Counted from the first letter of the stretch, positions 1 through 8,667 are shown. The stretch: DNA of 64,000 bases from Bog-950 sp964423405 (GCA_964423405.1 CAYREY010000015.1:3718-67717); one strand, 5' to 3'. Notes: generated by a model not told the origin, from the letters alone. Numbers and translations are program-made.

Positions 1-1215
1 TGTGGCGGGGGCACTACACCAACTGCTTATTACCTGCGGCCCAATGTAAAGTTTAGTTATTGTACATCGGCTATTACCCCTGTGCCCTTAATTGGGTATA
101 CTATTAGCTGGAATGTAGATAGTACTATTGCTATAACAGATGAATTGCTTCTTAATTCGGGAGCAACTATTAATGCATCGGGTTATTGTTATTTTACAAT
201 TAGTGACAACCAGTGTGCAATAACAGATTCAATTTTTATAGCCACTAAAAACGGGGCCAATTTTCAGATAATACCGGATAATAATTTCTGTGCAAGTAAT
301 AGTAACGGAGCCGCAACTGTATTAGTTAACACATTGGCAGATAGCGTAAACTATTGGCTAAGTGCGGTAAATTTATCAGACACACTACGATATGGCATTG
401 CTGTAAATGGAGATTCTATAAACCTTAGCGGATTAGAAAGTGGAACATATACTCTTCATGTTTACGATACTATTTGTTCGTTTTCTACCTACAATTTTAA
501 CTTAACCGGTACTATTGTTGATGTTGAAGTGGACGTAACCGACCCTATAAGTTGCTATGGCGAAGCTACAGGTAAAGCCTGTGTTACTGTTGCCAATGGC
601 CAGCCACCATATACGTTTTTATGGGATTCTATATATAACAGCGGAGTTTGCAATGATTCATTAAGCGCTGGTATACATTATGTGTTGCTGCGTGATACAC
701 TTGGATGTGAGTGGAGATCGCAGGAGTTTACAATAAATTCGCCCGGTGTAGCACTAGTTGTAAATAGCAGTGTTAATTCTGATGTTCTTTATCTGAATAT
801 GGTTTCGGGGGCTACACCATATACTATTTACTGGGGTGATAGTACAGCAACCACATCTATAGCCACAGCGCAGCATACTTACAGTAGTGATGGAGCATAT
901 GTGGTGGTTGTTACAGACGCAAACGGCTGCGAATATACCATGACTGTAACCATACTGGGTACTGGTATTGTACGTGCAGATGATGGCGAAAGCTTTGTTG
1001 TACACCCTAACCCCGCGCATGGTGTATTGTATTTATCTGCCACAAAAACAGCAATAACCAATGTAACCCTTTGCGATGCCATGGGCAGATACCTGACTGT
1101 AAGCCGGTTGCCAACTGGTAATGCCATTGATATATCGGGGCTTGTAAATGGGGTGTATGTAGTAGCTATAGAAACCCTGAGCGGCAGTTTTACCCGCCGG
1201 TTTGTTAAGGAATAA
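1..1215 (+). CDS. T9SS type A sorting-domain surface protein (5' end outside window)
   Basis: The reading frame is open from base 1 to the TAA at 1213-1215, so this is the C-terminal part of a larger secreted protein. About two thirds of the way along is one SprB-like module (ISCYGEATGKACVTV followed by PPYTFLWD), then a PKD-like stretch (GATPYTIYW, YVVVVTDANGC). The last ~75 residues are a type A T9SS sorting domain: HPNPAHGVLYL, then a VTLCDAMGR strand and the terminal GVYVVAIE and FVKE strands. Such proteins are exported by Sec and moved across the outer membrane by T9SS. The function of the missing N-terminus is unknown; adhesion is only a guess. A possible internal GTG start at 82 lacks a signal peptide, which supports truncation by the window edge. 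Confidence 0.85.
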   Translation, partial: CGGGTTPTAYYLRPNVKFSYCTSAITPVPLIGYTISWNVDSTIAITDELLLNSGATINASGYCYFTISDNQCAITDSIFIATKNGANFQIIPDNNFCASNSNGAATVLVNTLADSVNYWLSAVNLSDTLRYGIAVNGDSINLSGLESGTYTLHVYDTICSFSTYNFNLTGTIVDVEVDVTDPISCYGEATGKACVTVANGQPPYTFLWDSIYNSGVCNDSLSAGIHYVLLRDTLGCEWRSQEFTINSPGVALVVNSSVNSDVLYLNMVSGATPYTIYWGDSTATTSIATAQHTYSSDGAYVVVVTDANGCEYTMTVTILGTGIVRADDGESFVVHPNPAHGVLYLSATKTAITNVTLCDAMGRYLTVSRLPTGNAIDISGLVNGVYVVAIETLSGSFTRRFVKE

Positions 1216-1235
1216 TTTTCTTTTACATTATTGCT

Positions 1236-1261
1236 ATTAATAAATTTAAATATTTATTAAT
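1236..1261. repeat. AT-only inverted repeat
   Basis: ATTAATAAAT at 1236-1245 and its reverse complement at 1252-1261 flank a 6-nt spacer. It lies directly downstream of the first gene. It may add to RNA 3'-end structure, or be chance in an AT-rich gap. Confidence 0.35.
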
Positions 1262-1380
1262 ATTTAAAAAGTGTTTACATTTTTAGCGTAGGGGTGTTAA
1301 CATTGAATTTTGCAAGTAACTGGTAATGTGCGATTTAGGTGGGCTGGGTATTAACACGGTATTATAGGCATACTAAAAAT

Positions 1381-1415
1381 AAAAACGGCCACCCCATTAC
1401 AGGGCAGCCGTTTTT
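1381..1415. terminator. Bidirectional rho-independent terminator
   Basis: AAAAACGGC (1381-1389) pairs with GCCGTTTTT (1407-1415), with A- and T-runs on both sides. It lies between a plus-strand gene ending at 1215 and a minus-strand gene ending at 1439, so it can serve both. Confidence 0.7.
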
Positions 1416-1438
1416 CCTTTCATAGTCCGAAAAGAAGT

Positions 1439-2308
1439 TTAGAAACCAATGCTTAATCCCAGCGAGCCAAAGAGCCTGCTGTTAAAGTTATTGGTTGTAT
1501 AAGTATACGGATTTCCGAACACATCGGTAGTGGTAAATGTAGAGCGCGATCGGTTAGTACGCCAGGTTACATTGGCGTTAAGGGCTACGCTGGCGCGGTT
1601 GCGGCTGTAAAAGCGTACGCCAAAGCCGGCAGCAGCGGTGGGGCCACCCCAGCTTTTGTTACCATTAGAACCGGTAAACGGATTGTTGGGATGGGCGGCA
1701 TAACCGGCCTCTACATAGTAGTAGGGGGTAATGCGTTTTTTCAATATCTCGCCCTGGTATTTAAGGTACAGGGGCAGGTACAGGCCGTTGTCGGCATTGG
1801 TATTGTCGAATATGCCTTTGCCGGTAGAGAACCCACGGCTGAACGAAACGGCATCGGCACCTATGCCAAAACCTATAAAGCCAAAGCGACCAAACTTAAA
1901 GCCGTGTGTAAGGCGAAGCGATACGTTGTTGAGACCGGGGCGAAACTCCAGCTCGGTATAGAACCTACGCTTGCGGGCGTAGTAAGGTGTACGCTTGGCC
2001 GTGCTATCGCCTTTGTAAAAAGGGAAGTGGTGCATGCCCATCCCCATACCGTAGCCATCGTAGTTCTTTTCTGCTTTGTCGTATTTTTCTTCTTTGGTTA
2101 TCTTCTCAATCTCGGCAATGGTAACGGTAAATATACTGCCACCGGCAATCTGTATTTTATAGCTCACGTTGGGTACCTGCTCTATAATAGTACCGCGGTA
2201 CACGCTACCGTTTTTCAGGTATATCACATCCTCCATATTGCCCTGGGCAAAACTGTAACAGGTAATCATCATTGCCAGAGCGGTAATTAAATACTTTAAC
2301 TTTTTCAT
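1439..2308 (-). CDS. Predicted outer-membrane beta-barrel protein with N-terminal small beta domain
   Basis: 289 residues. The signal peptide MKKLKYLITALAMMITCYSFAQ is followed by a short domain (DVIYLKNGSVYRGTII, then VTIAEIEKITKEE) that is common in Bacteroidota secreted and outer-membrane proteins. The rest is glycine- and aromatic-rich with alternating strands (FGRFGFIGFGIGADAV, YYYVEAGYAA, AAGFGVRFY) and ends in a strand finishing with F (FGSLGLSIGF), typical of a porin-like barrel of about eight strands. There is a clean ATG start with terminators on both sides, so it is probably a single-gene unit. Substrate or role cannot be told from sequence. The barrel assignment is inferred from strand pattern and the terminal aromatic. 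Confidence 0.75.
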   Translation of the reverse strand: MKKLKYLITALAMMITCYSFAQGNMEDVIYLKNGSVYRGTIIEQVPNVSYKIQIAGGSIFTVTIAEIEKITKEEKYDKAEKNYDGYGMGMGMHHFPFYKGDSTAKRTPYYARKRRFYTELEFRPGLNNVSLRLTHGFKFGRFGFIGFGIGADAVSFSRGFSTGKGIFDNTNADNGLYLPLYLKYQGEILKKRITPYYYVEAGYAAHPNNPFTGSNGNKSWGGPTAAAGFGVRFYSRNRASVALNANVTWRTNRSRSTFTTTDVFGNPYTYTTNNFNSRLFGSLGLSIGF

Positions 2309-2445
2309 AAATCTGCTTTTGGTAATGTAAAGATGCTGAAGCTATAGGCTATAGTTTAGGTTCGTGCTGCTTTTTAACTAAGATTAAAGTTACACTTAAA
2401 GTTACGCAAATACTACTGATTCAGATCATTGGTAATGTGGCACAA

Positions 2446-2481
2446 AAAAGGCGCAAAGCCGTTAACAGCTTTGCGCCTTTT
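2446..2481. terminator. Rho-independent terminator of the following minus-strand gene
   Basis: A 14-bp perfect stem, AAAAGGCGCAAAGC (2446-2459) with GCTTTGCGCCTTTT (2468-2481). It lies 18 bp past the stop of the minus-strand gene at 2500, and upstream of the gene starting at 2308. Confidence 0.8.
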
Positions 2482-2499
2482 AAGAGTACTGCAAATTGT

Positions 2500-3225
2500 T
2501 TAACCGGCTGTACCTATAGTAACAGCCGGGGTGTAGTTAATGTTCATTTTAATTTTTTGCCCTGTGTGTTCATAGTCGGCCAACACATTGGTAATCATTA
2601 ACGTATCGCCATCATTTAGTTTACGCAGGGCTTCTTTCATTTCGTTGGTAATGATACCATCTGCGCTGTGTAATTTCTGTTTGCCGTTGGCCGTGTTTAT
2701 TACCATATCGAAACTGCTGAGTTTAATGTTGTGAGCCTGGAACCTTGTTGCGTTAAGCTTTAACTGTTTAGCCTGCGCCAGTTCATATTTGCTAAGGTTG
2801 CTGTTCAGGTCTATAACCTTATCATCCAGCATAAACAGGTCATCGTGGTACGATACATCGTTTTTTAGCTTTTGGGTAAGTATCAGTTTTTTACTAAACG
2901 ACAGGGCGATGTTGCCGGCCGCATCGCGGGTGTACACTTTAAGTACGCCGGTGGCTTCTTCAACATTGGCATATTCTACCGATAGCTTAAAGCCTTTACC
3001 GGTCAATTCTGTTATGCCCCGGTTAAATTCTACATGGTCAATTTGTACATCGGGTCTGGTCAGGGTAAACTCTATCTCCTGATTAAAATAGAGGGTTTCC
3101 AGTTGGGGCAGCATATCCAACGGGTATGCCTGATCGGGGGCGGGCAGGGTACCAGTATCGGAACCTGCAAATAGGGATGTAGAAATGAATAGTGGTAGTA
3201 GTAGTGTGGTTAGGTGGTTTTTCAT
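2500..3225 (-). CDS. Secreted protein of unknown function (probably periplasmic)
   Basis: The ATG at 3225 is chosen rather than an in-frame start 21 bases upstream, because it gives a compact signal peptide, MKNHLTTLLLPLFISTSLFA; mature start probably near Gly20. About 241 residues. The body is beta-rich with charged loops (VEFNRGITELTGKGFKLSVEY), then GDTLMITNVLADYEHT near the C-terminus. Features such as the asparagine-rich centre and a closing segment YTPAVTIGTAG resemble the GldM C-terminal/carrier type of repeat domain, but no family can be named with confidence. No cysteine follows the signal sequence, so it is not a lipoprotein. It is flanked by its own terminator and appears monocistronic. 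Confidence 0.7.
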   Translation of the reverse strand: MKNHLTTLLLPLFISTSLFAGSDTGTLPAPDQAYPLDMLPQLETLYFNQEIEFTLTRPDVQIDHVEFNRGITELTGKGFKLSVEYANVEEATGVLKVYTRDAAGNIALSFSKKLILTQKLKNDVSYHDDLFMLDDKVIDLNSNLSKYELAQAKQLKLNATRFQAHNIKLSSFDMVINTANGKQKLHSADGIITNEMKEALRKLNDGDTLMITNVLADYEHTGQKIKMNINYTPAVTIGTAG

Positions 3226-3394
3226 AGGATGAATGTTTGGTTGCATTTTAAACGCATTACAGATTATGAGATTGTGTTTCTGCAGTGTTTTATTTGCCAG
3301 ATAATAGAAAATGGCAGCGGCATAAAATTCTAAGCAAATTCTATGTGTAAATTCTGGTTGTATATCCTATACTTGCGGCCTGTAATTTTACCCT

Positions 3395-3802
3395 ATGAAA
3401 GTTAAAGTAGCTGAGTCGCGTATACCCGGAGCCGGTAAAGGTTTGTTTGCTGAAGAAGATATAAAGAAAGGCCAGGCCATTATGGACGTAACCGGCCCAC
3501 GCCGGCTGGCTGCCGAGGTAGATACCGTATATGCCGATAATGACTACCTGCTGGAACTTAATGACGGCACCGGCGATTGTATAGAGGTAATGGATGGCTC
3601 GCGCTATGCGAACGACGCCAAGGGTGCTGTAAACGTACCCGGGTTAAAAAACAATGCAGAGTTTTGCTCACGCGATGATCACTCGATGTATCTGGAAGCT
3701 ACCCGTAACATAAAAGCAGGAGAGGAGATACTGGTAAATTATGGCCCCGGTTACTGGCGCGAATTCCGTGTGCAGTTTCAGCCGGCCGTACAAAATGCGT
3801 AA
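3395..3802 (+). CDS. SET domain protein (putative lysine methyltransferase)
   Basis: 135 residues, essentially a stand-alone SET domain. N-terminal ESRIPGAGKGLFAEEDIKKG is the usual SET opening (small strand, G-x-G-x-F, then acidic-I-x-K-G). NNAEFC occupies the position of the RFxNHSC/N-x-x-x-x-C cofactor motif, and GEEILVNYGPGYW is the conserved GEEL-x-x-x-YG end. SET proteins transfer methyl from S-adenosylmethionine to lysines; bacterial ones have few known targets. The pre- and post-SET cysteine clusters of eukaryotic enzymes are absent. It ends 3 bp from a convergent HTH regulator gene. Substrate unknown. Confidence 0.85.
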   Translation: MKVKVAESRIPGAGKGLFAEEDIKKGQAIMDVTGPRRLAAEVDTVYADNDYLLELNDGTGDCIEVMDGSRYANDAKGAVNVPGLKNNAEFCSRDDHSMYLEATRNIKAGEEILVNYGPGYWREFRVQFQPAVQNA

Positions 3803-3805
3803 GTG

Positions 3806-4111
3806 CTATTTTTTGGCAAACAGCTCGCTTACTTCTACCCCCAGGGCTTTGCTTATCTCGTATATCTCGGTCATGTAAGGGTTAGCCTCACCTATTTCTA
3901 TCTGTTGTATATAAGGTACTATCAGGCCGGTTTTTTCAGATAGCTGCTCAACCGTAATCCCTTTGTGCTCGCGTATTTTACGGATACGTTTGCAGGCGTT
4001 AATAATATCGGCCTCTTCGTTACTGGGGGTATGGCTTTGCGATTTCTCCGATCTTCTTTTCTCGAATATCTCGCCTATATAACGTAAAAGTCGTTCCTGC
4101 TCCTCTTTCAT
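3806..4111 (-). CDS. XRE-family HTH transcriptional regulator
   Basis: The start is taken at the ATG at 4111 (MKEEQERLLRYIGE) giving 101 residues; a TTG 48 bases further upstream is the only alternative. The N-terminal third is a charged helix that may mediate dimerisation. The C-terminal half is a lambda-repressor-like helix-turn-helix: IRKIREHKGITVEQLSEKTG, then VPYIQQIEIGEANP (recognition helix region) and ISKALGVEVSELF. It would bind DNA as a dimer. No operator is evident; the neighbouring convergent SET gene shares no promoter with it. Target genes unknown. Confidence 0.85.
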   Translation of the reverse strand: MKEEQERLLRYIGEIFEKRRSEKSQSHTPSNEEADIINACKRIRKIREHKGITVEQLSEKTGLIVPYIQQIEIGEANPYMTEIYEISKALGVEVSELFAKK

Positions 4112-4183
4112 TGGGGATTGATTGTTTTTGCAAAGTAAGTCAGATAAGCTGAAATTCAAATATCCTGTACAGTTAATGTGCCC

Positions 4184-5320
4184 TTACAGTTTCATAATAA
4201 AAGCCAGCGTGTAGTATGCCGGGCGGTTATCAATAGCAGCACCCGCACCGGTTTGCGAGGTAGTAAAACTATACGTATGGGTATGGTTGCCATCTACCGA
4301 AGTGGTGTTGGTACTTTGGGCGTAGGTGTTATTGGACCAGTTGTAAAAAGGTATGTTTCCACCGTTTCCGTAAAGGTGGTAGCCCGGCAGGGTATGGGTA
4401 TGTGCCCCATCGGCAGAAGTAGTACCCGAGCCTGTGTGGCTGTGTGGCGGCAGCTGCGCCTCGGTAAGGTTGTACGAGTTAGCGCCACCGGTTGTGCCCG
4501 GGTTAGTACCAGCGTTGGGTACCGATGCTATAAACCTGTCGAGCAGATTGGGGGTGCCGTTGTTACCATCGCACAATGCCCAGCCGGCCGGTATATTGGC
4601 TATTGCGCCCGACCACATAACAATTACACCAGCAGGTATAGACGCATCGCTACCCGGTTGTCCGGCAGGGCCGGTAGGGCCTGTAACACCATCGTTACCA
4701 TTTGCTCCGGCAGGTCCCGTTGGCCCTGTTGTGCCATCGGCTCCATTTTGTCCATTGGTGCCAGGTTGTCCGGCTGGGCCTGTAGGTCCGGTTACCCCAT
4801 CGTTACCGTTAATGCCCTGTGCTCCGGCAGCACCTGTTGCACCCGGCTGTCCGTCGGCACCTGTGGGGCCTGTAGGGCCGGTAGCTCCATCATTACCATT
4901 GTTACCGGCAGGGCCCTGCGGACCCATAGCGCTGTTGGCAGCATACAGGGCATATGGTACACTCATTAACTGGGTGGTGCCCATATCGATAAATGTACCA
5001 GCGTTGTTAACCTCGGTTTCTACCTGTAAAAACTTGGCACCATTGCCCCAGTTGACGGTAGATAAGTTTCCTCCGCTGCCAATAACCACACCCACTAATC
5101 CAAACTGATTGGTGGTGTCATTCAGCGTTTCGTTATATACTGCCGTGCCATTCGCTGTTTGGTCGTGAATGGTGAAGCGTAGTTTTACAGGGGTGTTAGC
5201 CGTAACAGGTTGGCCGTTGGTATTGCGAACTACGGCCTGGTAGTTCATTCCCTGGGGAGATTGAGCAAAGGTGAAAGTGCCTGCCAGCATAGCCAGCAGC
5301 AAGGGGAGTAGCTTTTTCAT
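4184..5320 (-). CDS. Surface protein with collagen-like repeat and phage tail-collar domain
   Basis: 378 residues. The signal peptide ends at TFTFAQ (about residue 20). Residues 20-131 form a domain found at the start of many Bacteroidota surface proteins (SPQGMNYQAVVRNTNGQPV, then MSVPYALYAANSA). Residues 133-225 are 31 uninterrupted Gly-X-Y triplets, rich in GPTGPT, GQPG and GNDG. From residue ~228 a tail-collar/microcystin-dependent-type domain follows (PAGVIVMWSG, IPAGWALCDGNNGTPNL, LLDRFI), with many His/Thr/Ser in the end loop and a final strand ending in KL. The architecture suggests a trimeric collagen stalk with a fibre-like tip. No T9SS sorting domain is seen. Partner and ligand unknown; the threonine-rich triplets could be glycosylated. 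Confidence 0.85.
   Translation of the reverse strand: MKKLLPLLLAMLAGTFTFAQSPQGMNYQAVVRNTNGQPVTANTPVKLRFTIHDQTANGTAVYNETLNDTTNQFGLVGVVIGSGGNLSTVNWGNGAKFLQVETEVNNAGTFIDMGTTQLMSVPYALYAANSAMGPQGPAGNNGNDGATGPTGPTGADGQPGATGAAGAQGINGNDGVTGPTGPAGQPGTNGQNGADGTTGPTGPAGANGNDGVTGPTGPAGQPGSDASIPAGVIVMWSGAIANIPAGWALCDGNNGTPNLLDRFIASVPNAGTNPGTTGGANSYNLTEAQLPPHSHTGSGTTSADGAHTHTLPGYHLYGNGGNIPFYNWSNNTYAQSTNTTSVDGNHTHTYSFTTSQTGAGAAIDNRPAYYTLAFIMKL
4620..4925 (-). repeat. Coding tandem repeat (Gly-X-Y triplets)
   Basis: A run of 9-bp collagen-type codon triplets; longer units recur, for example the segment for GNDGVTGPTGPAGQPG appears twice. It is prone to length change by slippage or recombination. Boundaries are approximate. 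Confidence 0.7.
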
Positions 5321-5357
5321 GTTGATTAGTTGTGTGTACTATACAAGTATACTAAAA

Positions 5358-6017
5358 TCAACTGTTAACTATGTTGCCGTCCTTCATTTGAATTTTACGG
5401 TCAGCCATGTTAGCCAGTTCTTCGTTGTGGGTTACTATAATAAAGGTCTGGTTTAGCTTATCGCGTAGCTCAAAAAACAGCTTGTGTAGCTCGCGTGCGT
5501 TGTTGGTATCCAGGTTGCCGGATGGTTCATCGGCCATAATCAGTGCCGGGTTATTAATTAACGCTCTGGCCACGGCCACCCGTTGTTGTTCGCCTCCGGA
5601 AAGCTCGGTAGGTTTATGGTTGCCGCGGTGCGAAAGGTTAAGCAGGGCCAGCAGTTCTTTGGCGCGGCTTTCTGTTTCATGTTTTGCCTTACCGGCTATA
5701 AAGGCCGGTATGCATATATTTTCTATGGCTGTAAACTCGGGCAGCAGGTGGTGAAACTGGAAAATGAACCCGATACTACGGTTGCGGAAACCGGCCAGTT
5801 CTTTTTCGCTTAATTTAAATACATCCTGCTGTTGTATGGTTACGTTGCCGGTATCGGGCCTGTCGAGCGTGCCAAGTATGTGCAGCAACGTACTTTTGCC
5901 AGCCCCCGATGGGCCTACCAGCGAAACTATTTCGCCTTTGTTTACCTGTAAGGATACATTTTTCAGTACCTCGAGGTTTCCGTATTTTTTGCTTATGCGG
6001 TTAGCCTGTAAAATCAT
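5358..6017 (-). CDS. lolD: ABC transporter ATP-binding protein, LolD/MacB family
   Basis: 219 residues, the usual size for LolD-type ATPases. Walker A GPSGAGKST is at 35-43, the Q-loop Gln at 87, signature LSGGEQQ at 139-145, Walker B ALIMADEP at 158-165, D-loop GNLD at 167-170 and the H-loop His at 197. The family powers MacB-fold permeases that extract or move molecules from the inner membrane; LolCDE releases lipoproteins for outer-membrane delivery. No permease gene (LolC/E) is next to it; in Bacteroidota the two are often separate. The ATG at 6017 has a well-formed N-terminus (MILQANRISKKYG). LolD versus another MacB-type ATPase cannot be decided without the permease. Confidence 0.85.
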   Translation of the reverse strand: MILQANRISKKYGNLEVLKNVSLQVNKGEIVSLVGPSGAGKSTLLHILGTLDRPDTGNVTIQQQDVFKLSEKELAGFRNRSIGFIFQFHHLLPEFTAIENICIPAFIAGKAKHETESRAKELLALLNLSHRGNHKPTELSGGEQQRVAVARALINNPALIMADEPSGNLDTNNARELHKLFFELRDKLNQTFIIVTHNEELANMADRKIQMKDGNIVNS

Positions 6018-6160
6018 GGGGTGAATTTAATAGCGAATAGCCAAATGGCAATAGTATAGTATTTAGGGAGATAAACAGCGTAAACTGAGTGTTAACCCGG
6101 CTAATTGTAGCAATATGCAGCAGGCAGGGTTAATAGGTGCATAAACAATTGTGAATTACA

Positions 6161-6191
6161 CTTGCCTATTTACCCAGTAACATTATTTTCG
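6161..6191 (+). promoter_or_regulatory. Candidate Bacteroidota promoter for sucC
   Basis: CTTG at 6161-6164, a 19-bp spacer, then TATTTTCG at 6184-6191. One base is off in each half from TTTG-N19-TAnnTTTG. It would give a leader of roughly 15-20 nt before the ATG at 6214. Confidence 0.4.
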
Positions 6192-6213
6192 TCGCACTAA
6201 AAAATTACTATCC

Positions 6214-7425
6214 ATGAATTTACATGAATATCAGGCGAAAGAATTAATGAAAAAAAATGGCGCTGCTATACAGGAGGGTATTGTAGCAGAAACTGCCGAC
6301 GAGGCTGTAGCTGCAGCACAAAAACTGAAAGAACTATATAACAGCGACTGGGTAGTGGTAAAAAGCCAGATACATGCCGGTGGCCGTGGTAAAGGCAAAA
6401 TAGTAGGCACCGAACAGAATGGTGTAGCCCTTGCTAAAAATCACGATGCTGTTAAAACCATTGCAGGCAACATATTAGGTGGCACACTGGTTACCAAACA
6501 AACCGGTCCTGCCGGCCGCGTAGTTAAAAAGGTGCTTGTAGCACAGGATGTATACTATCCGGGCGAATCGCCAACAAAAGAGCTTTACTTCTCTATACTG
6601 CTTGACCGTGGTACAGGTAAAAACGTAATTATTTACTCTACCGAGGGCGGTATGGATATAGAGGAAGTAGCCGAGCACACCCCGGATAAAGTACAGAAAG
6701 AGTGGGTTGACCCATCGGTAGGTTTACAGGATTTTCAGTGCCGTAAAATAGCTTTTAACCTGGGCCTTAGCGGTAATGCATTTAAAGAAATGGTAAAATT
6801 TACCCGTGCGGTTTATAATACTTACATTAATGCTGATGCTGCCATGGTTGAGATTAATCCATGCCTTAAAACATCGGATAACCGTATAATAGCTGTGGAT
6901 GGTAAAATATCGCTGGATGATAACTCACTTTACCGTCAAAAAGATCTGGAAGCACAGCGCGACCTTAACGAGGAAGACCCTACAGAGGTAGAAGCCAGCA
7001 ATGCAGAGCTTAACTATGTAAAACTTGACGGAAACGTTGGTTGTATGGTAAACGGTGCCGGTTTGGCCATGGCTACTATGGATATTATTAAACTTAGCGG
7101 TGGCGACCCTGCCAATTTTCTTGACGTGGGTGGTACTGCCAATGCAGAGCGTGTAGAAAAAGCTTTCCGCATTATATTGAAAGACCCGAATGTAAAAGCT
7201 ATACTGGTAAATATATTTGGCGGTATAGTACGTTGCGACCGTGTAGCACAGGGTATAGTAGATGCCTACAAATCTATAGGTAACATACCAGTGCCTATTA
7301 TTGTACGTTTACAAGGCACCAACGCCGAAGAAGCCAAGAAGCTAATTGATGAGAGCGGCCTGAAAGTACGCTCGGCAATACAGTTGAAAGAAGCTGCTGA
7401 AGAAGTTAAAAAAGCTTTAGCTTAA
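6214..7425 (+). CDS. sucC: Succinate-CoA ligase (ADP-forming) beta subunit
   Basis: 403 residues, slightly longer than E. coli SucC. The N-terminus MNLHEYQAKELMKKNGA is diagnostic, followed by the ATP-grasp region (VVVKSQIHAGGRGKGK). The CoA-ligase domain has the conserved GNVGCMVNGAGLAMATMD, GGDPANFLDVGG and ILVNIFGGIVRCD. With SucD it interconverts succinyl-CoA and succinate with ATP formation in the TCA cycle. The catalytic His is on SucD, which is not in the window. It appears monocistronic, with its own promoter candidate and terminator. Confidence 0.97.
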   Translation: MNLHEYQAKELMKKNGAAIQEGIVAETADEAVAAAQKLKELYNSDWVVVKSQIHAGGRGKGKIVGTEQNGVALAKNHDAVKTIAGNILGGTLVTKQTGPAGRVVKKVLVAQDVYYPGESPTKELYFSILLDRGTGKNVIIYSTEGGMDIEEVAEHTPDKVQKEWVDPSVGLQDFQCRKIAFNLGLSGNAFKEMVKFTRAVYNTYINADAAMVEINPCLKTSDNRIIAVDGKISLDDNSLYRQKDLEAQRDLNEEDPTEVEASNAELNYVKLDGNVGCMVNGAGLAMATMDIIKLSGGDPANFLDVGGTANAERVEKAFRIILKDPNVKAILVNIFGGIVRCDRVAQGIVDAYKSIGNIPVPIIVRLQGTNAEEAKKLIDESGLKVRSAIQLKEAAEEVKKALA

Positions 7426-7447
7426 CCTAACTCTTGATAACATACCG

Positions 7448-7484
7448 GAAAGGCTATCGCTACAGCGGTGGCCTTTCTTTTTAT
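7448..7484 (+). terminator. Rho-independent terminator of sucC
   Basis: Outer stem GAAAGGC (7448-7454)/GCCTTTC (7471-7477) encloses an inner CGCT/AGCG stem (7458-7467) and is followed by a T-rich run. The next gene starts at 7499, so it needs its own promoter or read-through. Confidence 0.6.
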
Positions 7485-7498
7485 AGATAACCTGCTTT

Positions 7499-8509
7499 AT
7501 GCGTTTGTCATTACACCCTTATCGGCTTAGGTTCAGGTATCCGTTCCGCATTGCACATGGTATGCGTACAGGCACCGATGTGGTGTATGTAAAACTTGAG
7601 CATGATGGGCTGACTGCCTGGGGAGAAGCTACCCTGCCACCTTACCTGCCAGAAACACAGAAGACTGTAATGGATTTTATTACAACATTTTACAAGAGCG
7701 TAGGTGATGCAGATATAGAGGTATGGTTTGAGAAACTAGCAGTGGTGGATACTGATATGTCGGCTAAAGCCGCTTTAGATATGGCTTTATGGGATATGAG
7801 AGCCCAACAGACTGAAGAAACTGTTGCCGGTATATTGGGAATAGCCCTGGCTGATTACCCTTTATGCACTTACACCATAGGAGCCTGTGAAACAGAGGAA
7901 GAAATGCAGGATAAAGTGAGCCATGGCCTGGCTTGTGGTTTCGAAATTTTTAAACTGAAACTGACCAATGCTTCACCAGCAGATACTATAAACTGGTTCA
8001 GGGCCAGCACGGATAAACCTTTTGCAGTAGATGCTAACCAGGCATGGGATTTTGCTGTAAATGAGGCTGCTTACTATGTAAATGATTTATTAAGACCTGC
8101 AGGTTGCCTGTTGGTTGAGCAGCCATATACTAAGACAGATTTAATTAATACATCTCAGTTAAAGCAAGTAGCCGGGTTGCCATTATATGCCGATGAAAGT
8201 TGCCAGCGCCTGAATGACCTTGAGCGGTTGCGTGATAGCTTTGATGGGATAAACATAAAGTTAATGAAGTGTGGTGGTATTACTGAGGCTATCAGTATTA
8301 TACATAAAGCCCGCAAACTTGGTTTTAAAATTTTAGTAGGTTGTATGAGCGAGTCTTCGGTTGGTTGTACTGCCGCCTCATACCTAACCCCGCTTGCCGA
8401 TTATGCCGACCTTGACGGCCCCTGGCTTATTGAAAATGATCCGTTTTCGGGCATTGAACTGAATAACGGGAAAGTAGCCCCCCGACCTCTTCTATTTAAG
8501 GGCTGGTAG
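7499..8509 (+). CDS. Dipeptide (L-Ala-D/L-Glu type) epimerase, enolase superfamily
   Basis: 336 residues with the full catalytic set of the muconate-lactonising subgroup. The first catalytic KxK is at 152-154 (FKLKL), metal ligands are D178 (VDAN), E207 (VEQP) and D232 (ADES), the second catalytic lysine is K254 (IKLMK), and the specificity motif DLDGP at 304-308 typifies dipeptide epimerases. These Mg-dependent enzymes epimerise the second residue of dipeptides, usually L-Ala-D-Glu from murein recycling; Bacteroidota members vary in dipeptide preference. It begins 15 bp after the sucC terminator. Cytoplasmic. The exact substrate is not predictable from motifs alone. Confidence 0.9.
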   Translation: MRLSLHPYRLRFRYPFRIAHGMRTGTDVVYVKLEHDGLTAWGEATLPPYLPETQKTVMDFITTFYKSVGDADIEVWFEKLAVVDTDMSAKAALDMALWDMRAQQTEETVAGILGIALADYPLCTYTIGACETEEEMQDKVSHGLACGFEIFKLKLTNASPADTINWFRASTDKPFAVDANQAWDFAVNEAAYYVNDLLRPAGCLLVEQPYTKTDLINTSQLKQVAGLPLYADESCQRLNDLERLRDSFDGINIKLMKCGGITEAISIIHKARKLGFKILVGCMSESSVGCTAASYLTPLADYADLDGPWLIENDPFSGIELNNGKVAPRPLLFKGW

Positions 8510-8667
8510 CGTTTTTAATGCAATTTTCTACGAAAACGGCCTTTGCACAAGTTGCGGGTTGTTCAATCCTGACAAGTACTGGTATTTAGTGTGTAACAAC
8601 GCCCGCTTTGTTGGCGTATAGTTGGTATGCCTTGGAAAAGGGAACCACAGGCACTAAAAGGACCGGC

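Noticed and set aside
1691..2290. Plus-strand 199-codon frame opposite the barrel-like gene
   Set aside because: The minus-strand frame has a signal peptide and terminal aromatic strand; the plus frame has low-complexity composition and no start context.
4178..5108. Long plus-strand frames, one strikingly proline-rich (about 4434-5108) and another at 4178-4969
   Set aside because: They are antisense to the collagen-like gene. The proline richness is the complement of Gly-X-Y codons, and there is no start context or family match.
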